Assembly (NCBI RefSeq): GCF_037975245.1 | Contig: NC_092581.1 | Location: forward strand, 6,535,501 to 6,599,500 | Direction: 5' to 3' | Length of the DNA stretch: 64,000 bases | From: Apostichopus japonicus | Taxonomy: Eukaryota > Echinodermata > Holothuroidea > Aspidochirotida > Stichopodidae | Part shown: positions 12,801-26,400 of the stretch, piece by piece | Layout: the number at the start of each line of letters is the position of its first letter | How positions within the stretch are numbered: position 1 is the first letter of the stretch | Translations under genes and position numbers: made by a program | Notes under the pieces: model-generated | The model's input: the letters and a program-made list of their open reading frames with translations, nothing else | The model's database searches: none | Told to the model about the DNA's origin: nothing

Positions 12801-15258
12801 GGGACTTCATACCAAGTATGAACTTCATCCAAGCTACTCTTTGAGTTAATTTTCGTTCTTTGAGCTATGTCGAAATCAACACCTTCATCAGTTTCAACAG
12901 AGTTCTTGTACTCATGAAGAGGGAGATATACACATGTTTTTGGTGGAGGTGTATAAGCCAAGTACAGTAGACTGACCTCTGTTTATGATGCAATTATATT
13001 TACAGTAATTATGTACATCAAACTAGTGGTTCAGGAAACTTATATAAGCTATTTCTTGTGAACAAGCAAAAGTCTAGTGTTACAAGTAAGTTATCAAAAC
13101 CTCAATGCATTTCGCATTGATTCATTCCTTTCCTACCACCAAAGGAGTGTTAGCTCAGTGGTTAACGCCGGTGCCTTCCAATCTTGTTTGAGACACTCCA
13201 AGATTAATGTATGTCGTCCAATTACTGTACAGAGTTGTTGACAATTGACAAATCGTAATCATGGACATTAAATATGAATCTAAGAGACTGACTCTTGTCA
13301 GCTTGCGGCTTTGATAAGCCAATGAGGCTTCATTGTGAGTTGCTGCTTGCAGGAGGATCTAAAATACATACATACATACAAACTCCCAAATAAACATTAA
13401 CATGGTACATCCTATATAGTTTTAAGTAATTAATACAGTTTCAACATAGCATCAAAACCGCTCCACAAATGAGCTGTGTAGAGCATACCCATTATGTTAT
13501 ATACTATTTTAGCATTGAAATGGAATGGAAACTCTCCTATGGAAGCATGTATGGTTAGAACAAATGCTGACTTTGACCAAAGTTTCTAGAGAGGGAATCT
13601 TTCTTTGACAAAACTACAGTAGTGAAGCAGTATGCACACTAAGAGTGACTATAATTTACAAACTTATTTTGCGAAGATATTTACATTTATTATTTACATT
13701 TTCTTATGTTATTTATAACATTATAACATTGACATATATTATTTACATTTACAGCAAACATATAATTTACAATATTGAAAAAAAATATTTACAAGAATTT
13801 TGAGTTTTGACCTACAGTAACTGTTCCCTGAAAATTGATAGCATTCACGAGATTGGGAGCATTCAGTTTTCTATGGCTAGTTCCTAACAGATCATACTGT
13901 AATGTAAAGGTGATGTGACAAAATTACTTAAAGTTCATTATTGGTGGATAACCAGGGAGTACCCTAGCTTATGTTGATGACAGTTGCCCATGACCCCCAG
14001 TCCCCCACCCTCCATGAATATTTCAATCCGGGTGTAGACTTCTGTTGGGAGTCTTTTTACAAAGTTTAAAGGTACAGTATTTAAGTTAGCACATTCAATC
14101 TACAGTAATTTAAGACCTTCTTTACAATGAAGAAACATGCCTCAGAATGCAACATTTGACATGTTAACTTCTGTCTGGGTAAGAACCCCCTACATGGGAA
14201 TCACGTCCAACAACCCCAAAGCCACACCCTTCTTTTTAAAAAATTTTGATCCACCTACTGCCTGTCCTTAAGGTGCATGCCAGCCTAGCAAAAACTGTCA
14301 TGAGGAAGTGAAAACTCTGCCAAACAGTGACATACAGTATGGGATGCATTTAAAACTTTAAAGTTGTTATACTGTATTATACCTCAACTTGAACATAAAT
14401 TTCCTCATCTTGGGAAATTCATGCCATTCTGTAGGGAGCAAATAAATTTTGCAAAGTTTGACCTTTGACTTCAATTGATCAAGTGACAATGCAGTGTAAA
14501 TTTTCAGATTATGATCAGACAGTTTAGATGATTTGAAATTTTCCCACCAGACTATTTTCTAGATCAGATATGCAAACAATCTGATGTTTTTTGCACATCC
14601 CAATGCATGTGTGCATTGAAACTGTAGTTTGACATATGTAGCAGTCTTATTGTAGGTACTCTAAATACAGTATTTGTCTTTTTTGATTAATTGGTGTAAC
14701 TGCTGTTGACAGGCATGCTTTTGTTGCTGAGAAGCAAATGAGATTATTCTTAAGTCTCCCATTTGTACCATCAATCATTTACCACATGTATTATTTGACA
14801 AGCATTGTTTTTCAATTTCCTACAGTTGTTTCATAAGATGACCTATTTCTTCTGTATTTCAGAAAAAGCATTTTGTGAACTATGCTCGAGTAGCCCCAAT
14901 GAAGCTCAAAGGATTCTTCTGGTGGAAGGGCAGTGAATATCGCCAATACATCGGAGGATTGGAGCTTGCAGGAGGTTTTGGTTTATTGACAATGACAGGA
15001 AGATTCACAAGGAATATATCATATGTTTTACTGATACTTTCAGCTGTATTTATGTGTCATAGTTATATGACTCTTGGAGATGCTGCTCTTAAATATGGAA
15101 TTCACATTGGAATGGGAACTTTAGCATTTGCAATGTTACTTGTTGAAAGAAGGTTCCCAGTTAGAGAGGAGGTGACAAGGAAACAAAATTATAAGGAAAA
15201 AGAAGGCAAAGAAAAAGCAAGCAAAAAGGAAAAAGCAAGGACGAAAAAAGCAGAATGA
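9858..15258 (+). CDS. TMEM35/DoxX-like small membrane protein, two exons
   Basis: Exon 1 is 9858-9971 (38 codons, donor GTGGGT) and exon 2 is 14863-15258 (131 codons plus TGA, after the acceptor TTTCAG). The phase-0 join gives 169 residues. Hydrophobic segments at about 5-22, 65-80, 83-99 and 108-126 fit the four-helix DoxX-like fold. GFCKLSPNFNDDLHLKM resembles the conserved first-helix end of TMEM35 proteins, and YIGGLELAGGFGLL matches their second helix. The tail from about 128 is highly basic (KEKEGKEKASKKEKARTKK), as in the Lys-rich vertebrate tails and suggestive of a cytosolic end. TMEM35A (NACHO) is an endoplasmic-reticulum chaperone for nicotinic receptors; TMEM35B is little studied. 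I cannot say which one this matches. The 4.9-kb intron holds a foldback element and a SINE. Confidence 0.85.
10218..11086. mobile_element. Foldback MITE with long inverted arms and 9-bp target duplication (MULE-like)
   Basis: The left arm (10218-10480) and right arm (10841-11086) are reverse complements over about 250 bases with scattered mismatches, around a spacer of about 360 bases. Termini are CGGTCACACTAATTAGCG and the inverted AGTCACGCTAATTAGCG. Both sides are flanked by CCTCCATTC (10209-10217 and 11087-11095), an exact 9-bp duplication. Long arms with a 9-bp duplication are typical of Mutator-like elements. It carries no coding sequence and sits in the TMEM35-like intron. Confidence 0.88.
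11096..12300. other. Intron sequence of the TMEM35-like gene, nothing recognised
   Basis: A 118-residue open frame at 11610-11966 has no protein-like pattern and no splice context, so I treat it as chance. Confidence 0.4.
12305..12960. repeat. Diverged TGACCTTTGACCT-type repeat units
   Basis: About three degraded units of about 200 bases share the phrases TTGACCTTTGACCTC, TTCTTGTAC...ACC, ACCAAGTATGAACTTCATCC and TTATCCTGTTTACAAGG. The same phrases recur at about 26560-27080 and weakly near 5.7 kb, so this is a dispersed family. TGACCTTTGACCT is also a DR1-like pair of nuclear-receptor half-sites; no function is claimed. Confidence 0.6.
13145..13385 (+). mobile_element. tRNA-derived SINE-like element
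   Basis: The head GTGTTAGCTCAGTGGTTAAC matches a tRNA A-box region. A degraded B-box-like stretch (GTTTGAGACACTCC) lies about 35 bases on. A body of about 170 bases follows, then a simple tail of repeated CATA units. No target duplication is evident. An old insertion is likely. Confidence 0.6.
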
Positions 15259-16186
15259 AACATGAATTATAATCAACCAATATTACTGGGTGGAGGTATC
15301 AATATTGTAGTACTGGTAAGGGGTAGTATTGACTGCATATTGTATGTTATCTCTCAGGAAACTAATGTTATCTCTGGTTGTTGGCATGAAGATATAACAA
15401 TATGATCCACACACTTAAAATCAACATTGGAATGGCATTACACGTCCAGTACAATCCCTAAGAGAAGGGAGATTGAAGGGATGGATAAATTTGTGGCACT
15501 AAGAAGTGTTGTCTGACAACAAAGAATTTAATCAGTGATGATTTACTTCCAGACTACTCAAGCAGAGCCATTTCCATTGGCTTGGTAATTGTATGTAAAC
15601 TACTGTTCATTATACTCAAAGAAAAGTGCAATTGTTTTAAATTAAACGCCTGCATCTTTTTGTGTTTAAATGAATATTAATAAGGGATAAATGCATGAAT
15701 CCGATTAGGAACAACCATACCTGGAAGCCTAAAGGAGAATTGTTTATATTGTGGCTGTTACTGTACCATAAGCATCAAAACATGGAATTACATATGGTTT
15801 ACAGTACAGTAGTTGGTTGGTTTGAGTGTCAAATAATGATTGGATGTAATCCCACCTCTTGTTGGTTTTGTGTCACTTTGAATTAAAATGTAGAGTTACC
15901 ATTACTTGCATCTTTCAGAATTGAATGTAGCTGTCCATCTAAAGATCATGTGAACTCTAATATCTAGACAGGTAATGTGTGATTTTCATACTTATAAAGA
16001 CTGTCCCTTTAGCAAAATTCAGTTTGTTTTTGTTACTCTCTTCTTTCAAACTCACATCATGTTCATGGTTTGATGAACGTTAACTTGAGCCTCAGCTTAA
16101 GTTGTTAATTTTATGCTGAAATAAATTTGTGTAAGGTTCTTCTTGTACAACTTTTGCTGCTCATGTGATTATAAATGCTAATTTTC

Positions 16187-16192
16187 AATAAA
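16187..16192 (+). promoter_or_regulatory. Polyadenylation signal, TMEM35-like gene
   Basis: AATAAA lies about 930 bases after the stop codon; another AATAAA sits near 16121. Either would give a plausible 3' untranslated region. Confidence 0.5.
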
Positions 16193-17154
16193 ATGGTTTA
16201 TCTACTGCCATTCATGAGTACAAGCACTCTTTGGAAGTATATGATACCTGACAAAAAAAAGCTATACAAAATTGACTTCTTGTCACAAATTAAACAGTGC
16301 AATTAAAAATGTTGAATATTGTTAGTCATGTTTAAAAACTGTCAACAAAATGTTAACTACTGTAATAGCAGCTGATGGCATTCCTGTTGAGGCTTTAACC
16401 AGTTTATTCCATGTGCAGTAAAATGAGGAATAGCACACAAAGTCCATTGAGAATTATCTGAAGAATGTTCAAATAATCAGGTATCAGGATTTTATATCAT
16501 TTGATGTTACTATCTTATTTTTGATCAAATTGATCACTCTCAAATTAAAGGGTCTAATAGGGTAACACGCTATTTACTTATTGTTGATAATTGCTTGTAG
16601 CAAAGTTACCATTCACTTGCCACTATTTTGTAAACATTTACAAAGTATAAGTAATTCCATGTGAATTTGAATACGTATTGGAAGTAAACTGGGACATATA
16701 CATTGGGCAAACTATCCAAGGAAGGAAGTATTCTGTTGTTCCATGGTAATAGTGCTGAGAATATTTGATGTTTTCTTTGTAAACAACCTTGGTAGCAAAA
16801 GCACTGCTGCACTGACTGGATCCAGTTGTGTATACATTTAATGTGGTCATAATCAAGCGAGCCTTAATCTTCCTATTTGTACAAATTTTGAAGAACTCTG
16901 GGTGGTCTTTGCATAATCAGTGCAGTTCTGATTGGATTAAGTAGCTTGTGCTCAAAATTCTCATTATGATACAAGCAGGGTGCAAGTAACGCTATACATT
17001 TTGATCCCTCGTTGTTAGCTAAAGTATGACAAGCAGTGAAGCCGTGTAAGAGTGTATTCTGTTAAAAGATAGCAATAAACCTGAAGCAGTTATTGTAAAC
17101 AAGTACATTTCTTTGTTATTTATTTGTAATCATAGTAATAATTATCAGTTATTT

Positions 17155-17420
17155 TTACGATGTGGAAAAATGTTGGAAAAACTCGCAAGGGCTTATGGAT
17201 TACTGCTTACATGTCGGGCGGTTTTAACATTTTAAATCAAATTTGGAATCTTATCAATTTAGAAAGTCTTTTCAGATGGGAAAATCGTAGATTGCTCTTG
17301 TTTGAAAAACCCACCTTACCATGACCTGGACGGGTATTGAACCCGGAACCTCCAGATTGCTAAGCCTCATTGCTTCAAATACCACCACCTTTATCCACAG
17401 CACCAGTAATGTGATCAGGT
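17155..17420 (-). mobile_element. SINE-like fragment, minus strand
   Basis: Read on the minus strand, GGTTCCGGGTTCAATACCCG contains a good B box, preceded by a possible A box TGGATAAAGGTGG about 45 bases upstream. A body with TGGTAAGGTGGGTTTTTC follows. This is the arrangement of a tRNA-derived SINE; the 3' boundary is unclear. Confidence 0.5.
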
Positions 17421-20400
17421 CTCTCCAATTTCTTCATTCCATGTATCATCACTTGATTAAAATATTCCGCTGAATTGTCCAATGATTTCATGTAGTGTCT
17501 CTGATCTTCACAACTCTCCCAGGAACTATCCCCAAATTTTTAAATAAGAACTGCACAATTTAACTACCTGTTTTGGCCTTCTGTGTGGAGAAACAGCTCT
17601 AACATAGGCAGTGATCCTTTTCAGCTGCAAACAAACTTCATTCACAGGCAAAGGCAATCTTTATTATGTAAGTTTGCCAACTTTGGGTAATTCCTTTTCC
17701 AGGCATCTTTTAAACCTACTAATGAGTAATAAGACAACATGCTTCCTTCTGGGGGTGTTGCAGAAACTTGGGCATTTGACTATCATCCTTAAAACGTAGC
17801 AATACAAGACACTGAAATGCTCTCGAAATTTCCTCTACCAATCAATGCAAAGTTTTAGAAACTACTCACTGATGTCCACATTATCAACATAATATGAGTG
17901 GATTTCTTGGAGGAAAGCTGGTCACCTCACTACCTTTCTCCCAACTTTGCACATGCTATAATTACAGACAAACATGTCCTTAATGAAATCTGACAAAACA
18001 GGAAGAAATTGGTTGGTAGTCAAGTTTATTTCTACAAACAAAACAAACTAGCTTACTATTAGCACAGAAAAGTAATACAATTTGAATTTTCAAAGCATAG
18101 TTAAGGCTATAAGTCATTAATTATCCTGTGAAATGCCAATAATGTAACATCAGAGTCATAGGAGAGACCGTGAACATTGTGTTACAAACTGAAGGTGAAG
18201 AAGATTAAAACAGCATTGTTATGTCTTTGTAGTGACCTGACTGACTGCAAGCTACATAAATGATTTTGGGTTCAAGGCTTTCAAGCTATTTACATGCATG
18301 CTTAAAGGCTGCAATTTTAACTTAGTATGTTTCACTGTGTAAGGTACAATAAAACCTGTCAACATCAATTAAGTTTTCAGTGGCCGACGACTAAAACTTT
18401 CATGCTTAGTAAAGTTGAAAACTTGAGACGTAAAATCAGTACTAGCTCTAAATGTTATTAGAGTTGGTTACGATGCAAGTGTAAGTATTCCTTCCTACAA
18501 ATTATTACAGTTAGTAGGAATATGTCCCTATATATAGATTTTATATGTAAGTGGAATTGTTTACCAGTTATCGATTATTGTATTTTCCCATGTTTCCCAC
18601 CTCAGATCAAATAAGTATAGCAAGAAACAAACACATTGATACAAAACTTTGTTCTTAACATCAAGATGAATACTCTAGCAGCAACTTGATGCTTGTCTTG
18701 CACTGTTTCATACAGTATCTGTTAAGGCACTTGCATAAATTAGCATGTCTTTAATGTTAATGAGTCAAGGCTCTTCAAACTCGGACCTCCAGCACTTTGT
18801 TACTTGGTTTATTTCTGGGTGAAGAATATCATACAATGTTTATTTATCTGTGACAATATCCACATTCTGACTCGAACAGATTCAATCAACGAAACCAGTG
18901 CAGGGTACATTCCAATACATTCCAAAACATATAATTATATTGCACCTTTTGGTGAGGATATTTTTAGTTTTTAGTAATCAACTTAACAGTGGGTTTCTGC
19001 CCTGATCCTTACATGCTTCACTCACATATTCTTGGTTAATGTGCTACAACAATGTTGGTATGGGTTTATACTTTTAACCCAAAAATGAGGGTTTATTCAA
19101 ACATCTTTATGATAAGCTGTCAATACATACAGTTTCACTAGAGTGAAACTTCTTTCTCATTGCCAGAGCACCAACCCTCCCTCAGTGCACCTTGAACTTC
19201 AAAAGCTTTAAATTTCCTTTTATAATTTTTTTCGACAAAATTATAAATAATTCATTGAGAGGGTAACAAGCAAAAGGGGCATTTATTCGATGCAGTACTT
19301 TCCGTCCTTCAGAGCAACCCTACTTGAGATCCTAAACATTGTAAACTTTGACAACCTGAACAACAGGTTATTAACACTACTTAAAAACTTTTAAAAATCC
19401 TTCAAAATTTTCATTCCAAAATTTTACAAAAAGAAAGTTATCTTTAGATTAGCACGACATAAAATCTAAATTTCGAGCAAAAAAGGTATTAAAACTTAAA
19501 TTTCTTCATGACATTTCATTAATAGAACCATTTGTGTTCAACACCAGCATAAACAGGAAGACTTTCATTGGCTAACATAACAAAAGAGTACTATCAATTA
19601 AACCAAAGGCATAGCTGTATCTAAAGTTGGGATTATGTCAATATGAAAAGAGGTGAAAGTTTTTACAATGCTGCCAGCTGCTATAGTTAGTTCCATATAG
19701 TGCAAAGAAACTCAACTCTACCCAATGCACCATTTTATATGATCTGTACAAACTCATTTCCTGATGTGATCTTTGGATGGGAGGTAACTAACTGCATGTT
19801 ATGACAAAAACTGCTAAATTATGTAACAACTTGAGAACTACGAAAAGGAACAAAAGAGCAAAAAATGTAATATTACAACATGAAAGGTATATTTGGCAGG
19901 TTATGAGGTTATTGGAGTCTGATTACAATATGTTAGGTATCTCTCAATGCACATTTACATAATGCAACAATGGCTATACCATCTAAGGCTGAGAATTAAT
20001 GGTTTTTAAGAATCATCTTCTAATGAATGTGTCCTCATCAAGGTTTTCATTTATTGTTTTTTTATTCCAGTTCTATTCTCTCTGCTCTTGTTACTTCTTT
20101 GTTTAAGGCAAATATTTGATAATTACAGTAAATTACAAAGTGAATGTGTACATGCATACAGTAGCATGTAGCAACTACCATAGCAGATTTCTACTTTGTT
20201 AGCATTTACCATTTTCACTGATCATTTTAATAGACAGTGGGAAGGAATGTCATATTCCATTCAATGTACAGTTCTTCCTAACCTTTCTATGATATATATG
20301 TAGTGCCTGCAATGCATACTTGTTCAAATATTAATGTTTCTTAACAGCTTTACTTCTTTCCTCTGCAAAATAATTTCAGCTTTGGTCAGATGTTTTTCAG

Positions 20401-20481
20401 TCTTGCTGCTACTACAGTATCTCAAGTGAGAGGGAATCACACTATGCAGCTTCAAATGTTGTTGTACCCCAGCCAGGAGAA

Positions 20482-23400
20482 CTAGAATCTGTAACCATAA
20501 TAATCTGAATACTTGTAAGTCTGTGCGACTTGCAGAGCTTTGGAGAGGTTACGAGCCTTGCGAGATTTCTGAGCTGTTTGTGTTGTTTGCTGCATACCTG
20601 ACCGCTTCATAGCATTGTCTTCTTTTAGCCGTTTCTGCTTTGTTTTCAACCACCTGTAATCAAGAACACAGTAGACATTAAGACAAGCTACCTGTTTGAC
20701 TCATCAAACCTCTTATGAGACAAGACTCTCACAGATGGTACTACCAGGAAAATTAAAACCAGCATTAAAAGCAGCCAATTTCTGAAATAAAATGTATAAA
20801 GACAGACAGCTGAAGACCAGTAAAGTCAACACCATTAACTTTCAGTCTCTGTTTTGACAGGCTGAATTGACAGGCTTTTGATCTACAGTATTGTTGAGGA
20901 CACTGAATACTGAAAATTTATAACGTTTTAGGGTCAACAACAAAAACCAACAGATTGTTAAAAATGCTAGACACAGGAATAGATTTCTCTCAAGGCAAAC
21001 AAAAACACCTCTGTCCAAAGTAACTAGATTGACGTCATGGTTTGATGTACTAAAAGTCTGCAATTAACCATTTCTAATTTACTGTACTCCATTTTGGGCA
21101 ATTCAGTAATAGCGCAAGCTTTATTTAAACACCATGTTATCATTCATAGTAGTATTGCACATTTATATTTCATGCACTTGAAGGTTGACATGATGAACAT
21201 TATCAGAGCAATCCACTATCAAATTCAACTTAATGAAAAACAAGGTTCTTTAGAATAGAGGGCTTTTCAAGATTTTCACAAATTTGCCTTTGCTGACTGT
21301 GGACTTTAGGCACATCATAAGATCATTAGTACCTTTGTCCAATGTATGATTCTCCTAATAAAGAGCCTAAAGTAAGATTTTTATTTTTCTACTTGACCCT
21401 ACTAAGACAATAGGAACTTTGTGGTCATGTTGGATGTCATGTCAACTATGACATTTGTCAACATTCCCTCTAACAAGGTTGACAGGTTTGACATTTGTTG
21501 ATCTCAAACGGCCTTTGCATCCACTAATTACCAGGAAACCAGTAACCTTTGTGATTCCGTGCAATACAATGTGCTTAAAAATTCCAAATCACTGACTAAT
21601 TTAGAGCGAGTGAGTTAAATCTATCCAAGAATTTAGAATATGGTCAATTCCATGATAAGGTAAACATCATACCAAAAAATTTAAAATCATTGTACATTAA
21701 AATGGTATAAGTTTCCAATAAATAGAATACTTGTAGTTACTAAAAATAATTTTTTCACCCCCGAAACATCATTTGTTTTATTATGGGGTCGGTAATAACA
21801 AATGGTTCCCGTAGTAACTAAATTATGAAAAATACAGTGAAATTTCATTTTGTGCAGATTTGTACATAGTAATCATAGGTATCATCAGTTTTTTGGACTA
21901 ATTATATTTGCTATAGCATAGTGCTCACTTAATAGCTTCAATTTTTTTTCGACATCAAGGCATTAGACAATGGTGGTGAATTGAAAACACCCTCGATTTA
22001 CTGTCACGCGAGTCACAAAATTTACTGTTTTTTTTTTTTTCTCCTTGCCTGCACAATAGTTTTACTCCAAATAATAAATACCAAGTCTTCACATAGAAAC
22101 CAAAAGGATTACTGAATTTTCCTTTTCAGAAGATATTCAAATTTTGCAGAAAATCACCCTTTACGAATGTCACGCGAGTCACGTCACGCGAGTCACGTCA
22201 AATCAAGATAGTGTTTCTACCTATTTACTGTGTGAAAATTACAGGGATGTTATAGTTTGATGAATGAATCACTGATTAAAGATATCATATATGCATTCCC
22301 CTTTAATTAGGCAACTTGAATAATATGGGCACACATAATGCAACTAATTATAATAATTTCATCTGAAATATCAGAATTTAAAATCATGAATATTTATTCG
22401 CAATATAATGCCTATTTTATCACCACATTTGGAAAGTTAGCACATGTCATTGATTTTTTAGTAATATACAAAAACATAATCTGCCATGTGCTATGACTTG
22501 ACAACCTTAAGGTTTTAACTGCTCAATCATTTCCAAATCCTATGAGCGAATGTACAGTATCTTCTCAAATATTACACTTTTGGTTTATTCAAATATAACA
22601 AATGAGAATGGTAATTTGAATCACATTTTGATAGATCTGTTGACTTCAACAGTGAGTGACTTCAACAGACTAAATATTGTTATAAATATTAATTGACATG
22701 ATATTGCCTGAACAACTGTACTACCCGTACAGTATATTACCTACTGTACTGTCTGCAGTCATGAAGGTAACTCGGGGACATTAATAAGTACTGTATCATC
22801 TGGACATTCCCAAGGGAAGTACCTTTTGGACACTTTCTAGACCAAAGAATGTTATATTTCACTATGCAAGATCTATACCTTCGATTCACTACTGCATTTG
22901 GTCTAGAACTATCCGAAAAGTGAACTTGTCACGCCAGTCACGTTTTCTTGTCACGCGAGTCACAATACATCTTCATCGTTATTTTCATGCGTTACAACAT
23001 TTTTTCAAAGTTGCATAGCAATTGAGGTAGAGGTGTTTTTCAACTTCGGTATGATTATAACAAGAGCCCAAGGGCACTGTGGTTCCTTGCTTGGGGTATA
23101 TGACAATACACATCATATTATCAAGCAAGATTGGGCTCAAATAGTCCAAGTAATTGTCCTACATGTTCCCATAAAGTAACCTACACTATAGCCAACACTT
23201 TTGTGATCACAAAATGTGATCGGATTTTTTATCAAAAGGCACTTTTGAGATCTATATATGGCGTCGAAAATGTAAGAAATATAAGAGACCTACAAGCGTG
23301 TCAACAGATATGATAACAATGGTGACCTCAGATGACATGACCTTTAAGTTTCAAAATGTTCCACCACCCCATTCACAACTTGTCCCAAAATATCAACCAT

Positions 23401-26400
23401 GTCACACCTTGGCATTGAGATTTAATTGCATTAAATGTCAAAAAATTAACTTTTGAACTTGTATGTAACTTCACACACAAAGGTCACCCGGAGGTCAACC
23501 GATTGACATTTTTGATCGGTGAGACCTAAATAGAGCATGACTGTAAAAATTCAAACATTTTTTCTTTGCCCATTTTCTCCCCCCATAATACTACATTTTT
23601 AACATTTGCTGACCTTTGGTGACCTTGGATCACATAACCGTTAAGTTTGAAAATATTCCCCTATACCATTTGCAACTTGTCCAAAAAAATCAACCTTGTC
23701 ACACCTTGGAACTGGGAGTTATTGCATTAAATGTGTGAAAATTAACTTTGACCTCAAATAACTTCGCACACGAAGGTCAAATGGGGGTCAACCCATTGAC
23801 ATTTATGATCAGAAGTTACCTTTAACATCTGAAAAAAGCATCAAAACTGTAAAAATCCACAAAACACTAAAAAGGTCACCAGAGGTCAAATTGAGGTCAA
23901 GGGTCACCCAGATGCGGGTCGACAATTGGATTACATTGAAGCAACTCCCAACCCTAACGGACAATTTGTTCTCAAGTTATCGCAAAAATACTAGTTTTTT
24001 ATCATTAATTGACCTTTGGTGACCTCGGATCACATAACCGTTAAGTTTGAAAATATTCCCCTATACCATTTGCAACTACTCCAAAAATATCAACCTTGTC
24101 ACACCTTGGAACTGGGAGTTATTGCATTAAATGTGTGAAAATTAACTTTGACCTCATATAACTTCGCACACGAAGGTCACACGGGGGTCAACCCATTGAC
24201 ATTTATGATCAGAAGTTACCTTTAACATCTGAAAATAGCATCAAAACTGTAAAAATCCACAAAACACTAAAAAGGTCACCAGAGGTCAAATTGAGGTCAA
24301 GGGTCACCCAGATGCGGGTCGACAATTGGATTACATTGAAGCAACTCCCAACCCTAACGGGCAATTTGTTCTCAAGTTATCGCAAAAAATACTAGTTTTT
24401 TATCATTAATTGACCTTTGGTGACCTCGGATCACATGACCGTTAAGTTTGAAAATATTCCCCTATACCATTTGCAACTTGTCTCAAAATATCAACTGTGT
24501 AACACCTTGGCACTGGGAGTTATTACACTAAATGTCTGAAAATTAACTTTGACCTCATATAACTTAACATACAAAGGTCACCTTGGGTCAACTTATTGAC
24601 ATTTTTGATTGATGAGACCTAAATTAGAGCATCAAACTGTAAAAATTCAAACAAAATTTTCTTTGCCCATTTTCTACCCCCAAAATACTAGTTTTTTGAC
24701 ATTAATTGACCTTTGGTGACCTCGGATCACATGACCGTTAAGTTTGAAAATATTCCCCTATACCATTTGCAACTTGTCCAAAAATATCAACCATGTCACA
24801 CCATGGAACTGGGAGTTGTTGCATTAAATGTGTGAAAATTAACTTTGACCTCGTATAACTTCGCACACGAAGGTCACACGGGTGTCAACCAATTGACATT
24901 TTTGATCGGAAGGTACCTTTGATATCCAAATCTAGCATCAAAACCAAACATTTTCTTTTTTGCTCGTTTCCTCCCAAAATAAGCACATTTTTTCTAATGT
25001 GACCTTTGACCTTTTGTCCTTGGTTTCAGATGTAGTTTAATATCCTGATTCCAAAAAACAAAACGAAAAGTCTGTACAACCATCCTAACTCCGACCGAAA
25101 AACTTTGACCCCATATAACTTCGCACATAAAGGTCACACGGGGTCAACCTATTGACATTTATGATCAGAAGGTACCTTTGACATCTGAAAATAGCATCGA
25201 AACTGTAAAAATCCCAAAAACACGAAAAGGTCACCAGAGGTCAAATTGAGGTCAAGGGTCACCCAGATGCGGGTCGACAATTGGATTACATTGAGGCAAC
25301 TCCCAACCCTAACAGACATTTCGTTCTCAAGTTATTGCAAAAATACTAGTTTTTTATCATTAATTGACCTTTGGTGACCTCGGATCACATGACCGTTAAG
25401 TTTGAAAATGCTCCCCTAACCAGTTCACAACTTGTCCCAAAATATCAATCTTGTCGCACATTGGCACTGGGAGTTATTGCAGTTTTAATATTTTCGGTTT
25501 TTGGACCATAACTGACCTTTGGTGACCTTTGTGGGCACCAAAAACAATAGGGCACACCTTCTCCATATGGCGGATCTATAGTCCAAGTTTGGCCTCAATC
25601 CAACATTCCCTTATTGAGATAGAGCGTACCCAAGCAAGTGTCACAGACACACACACACACACACATACATACATACACACATACATACATACATACATAC
25701 ACACACACACACGCCAACCTGACTGCATAGGTTCCTTTTGCTAAAGCAAGGAACCAAAAAGTGATTGGAAAAATTTTAATAAGACATAAGAAATCAAACA
25801 TTTGTGTGTGCATTCTGATTTTTGCTAATAGTAACTGTCACACGAGTCACGTTTAGTTTTTCGCCAATTTCACCCCCAATACTTGAGGTATAAATATTTT
25901 TTGTCTACTGTTGTACAGTATGCATTAAGGCGTATCTTCACTGCTACATGAATGCTTTTCTCCCAGGTATTTGTTTAATGATATCAAATAGAGAGGAATT
26001 TTAGTAAAAATGTCACAAGAGTCACCATGGAATTGACCATATAATTAAGAACAGATCAGAGATTTTCAGCTCTTACTGTATTTGTAGCACTCCCTTGTGG
26101 GCATCAACCAATAATCCACTGGTAAGGATTTTACAGTATAGAATTTTATTCCAAAATGTTTCAATATTCTGTCAGTACCAATCATACCTTTACGATATTT
26201 ATTTATAAATGAGAGTTATATAAGATGGTTTTTACACTGAAAAAATTTTCACAACTTGCTGCCCAAGCAAAAATCCCCTGTATAAATCACAGAGAAAAAT
26301 GGTCAATTTTGAGACCATTTGAAGTTACAGTACAGTACCTGTTGACCCCTTGAAGCTCAGACAGAAAACTGATCAGGGCCCTCGTGAGAAGGAGCAGATT

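Larger units (their letters stand above)
15259..20481. other. Intergenic region between convergent genes
   Basis: It contains the 3' flanks of the TMEM35-like gene (+) and the CCDC181-like gene (-). Apart from the polyadenylation signal and a SINE-like fragment at 17155-17420, I see only AT-rich sequence with chance short frames. TTTATT (AATAAA on the minus strand) near 20050 is a possible signal for the CCDC181-like gene. Confidence 0.4.
21638..26042. mobile_element. 4.4-kb element with exact 17-bp terminal repeats and an internal satellite
   Basis: ATATGGTCAATTCCATG at 21638-21654 is repeated exactly inverted at 26026-26042. The flanks AATTTAGA (21630-21637) and AATTAAGA (26043-26050) match at seven of eight positions, consistent with an 8-bp target duplication. 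Near both ends it carries copies of GTCACGCGAGTCAC or close variants (about 22001, 22171, 22186, 22929, 22951, 25839, 26012), all on the plus strand. The centre is a GGTCA-rich satellite. No coding frame was found. It lies in the last CCDC181 intron. That this is one mobile unit is inferred from the termini. Confidence 0.72.

Noticed and set aside
13145-13200. Functional tRNA gene
   Set aside because: The A box is good, but the B box is degraded and the downstream body and tail are SINE-like; no cloverleaf closes.
22000-22200. CRISPR-like reading of the repeated GTCACGCGAGTCAC motifs
   Set aside because: Irregular spacing, eukaryotic intron context, and the repeats fit transposon subterminal motifs better.
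25529-25744. Frame with HTHTHTYIHTYIHTY
   Set aside because: Translation of the CA/CATA microsatellite.
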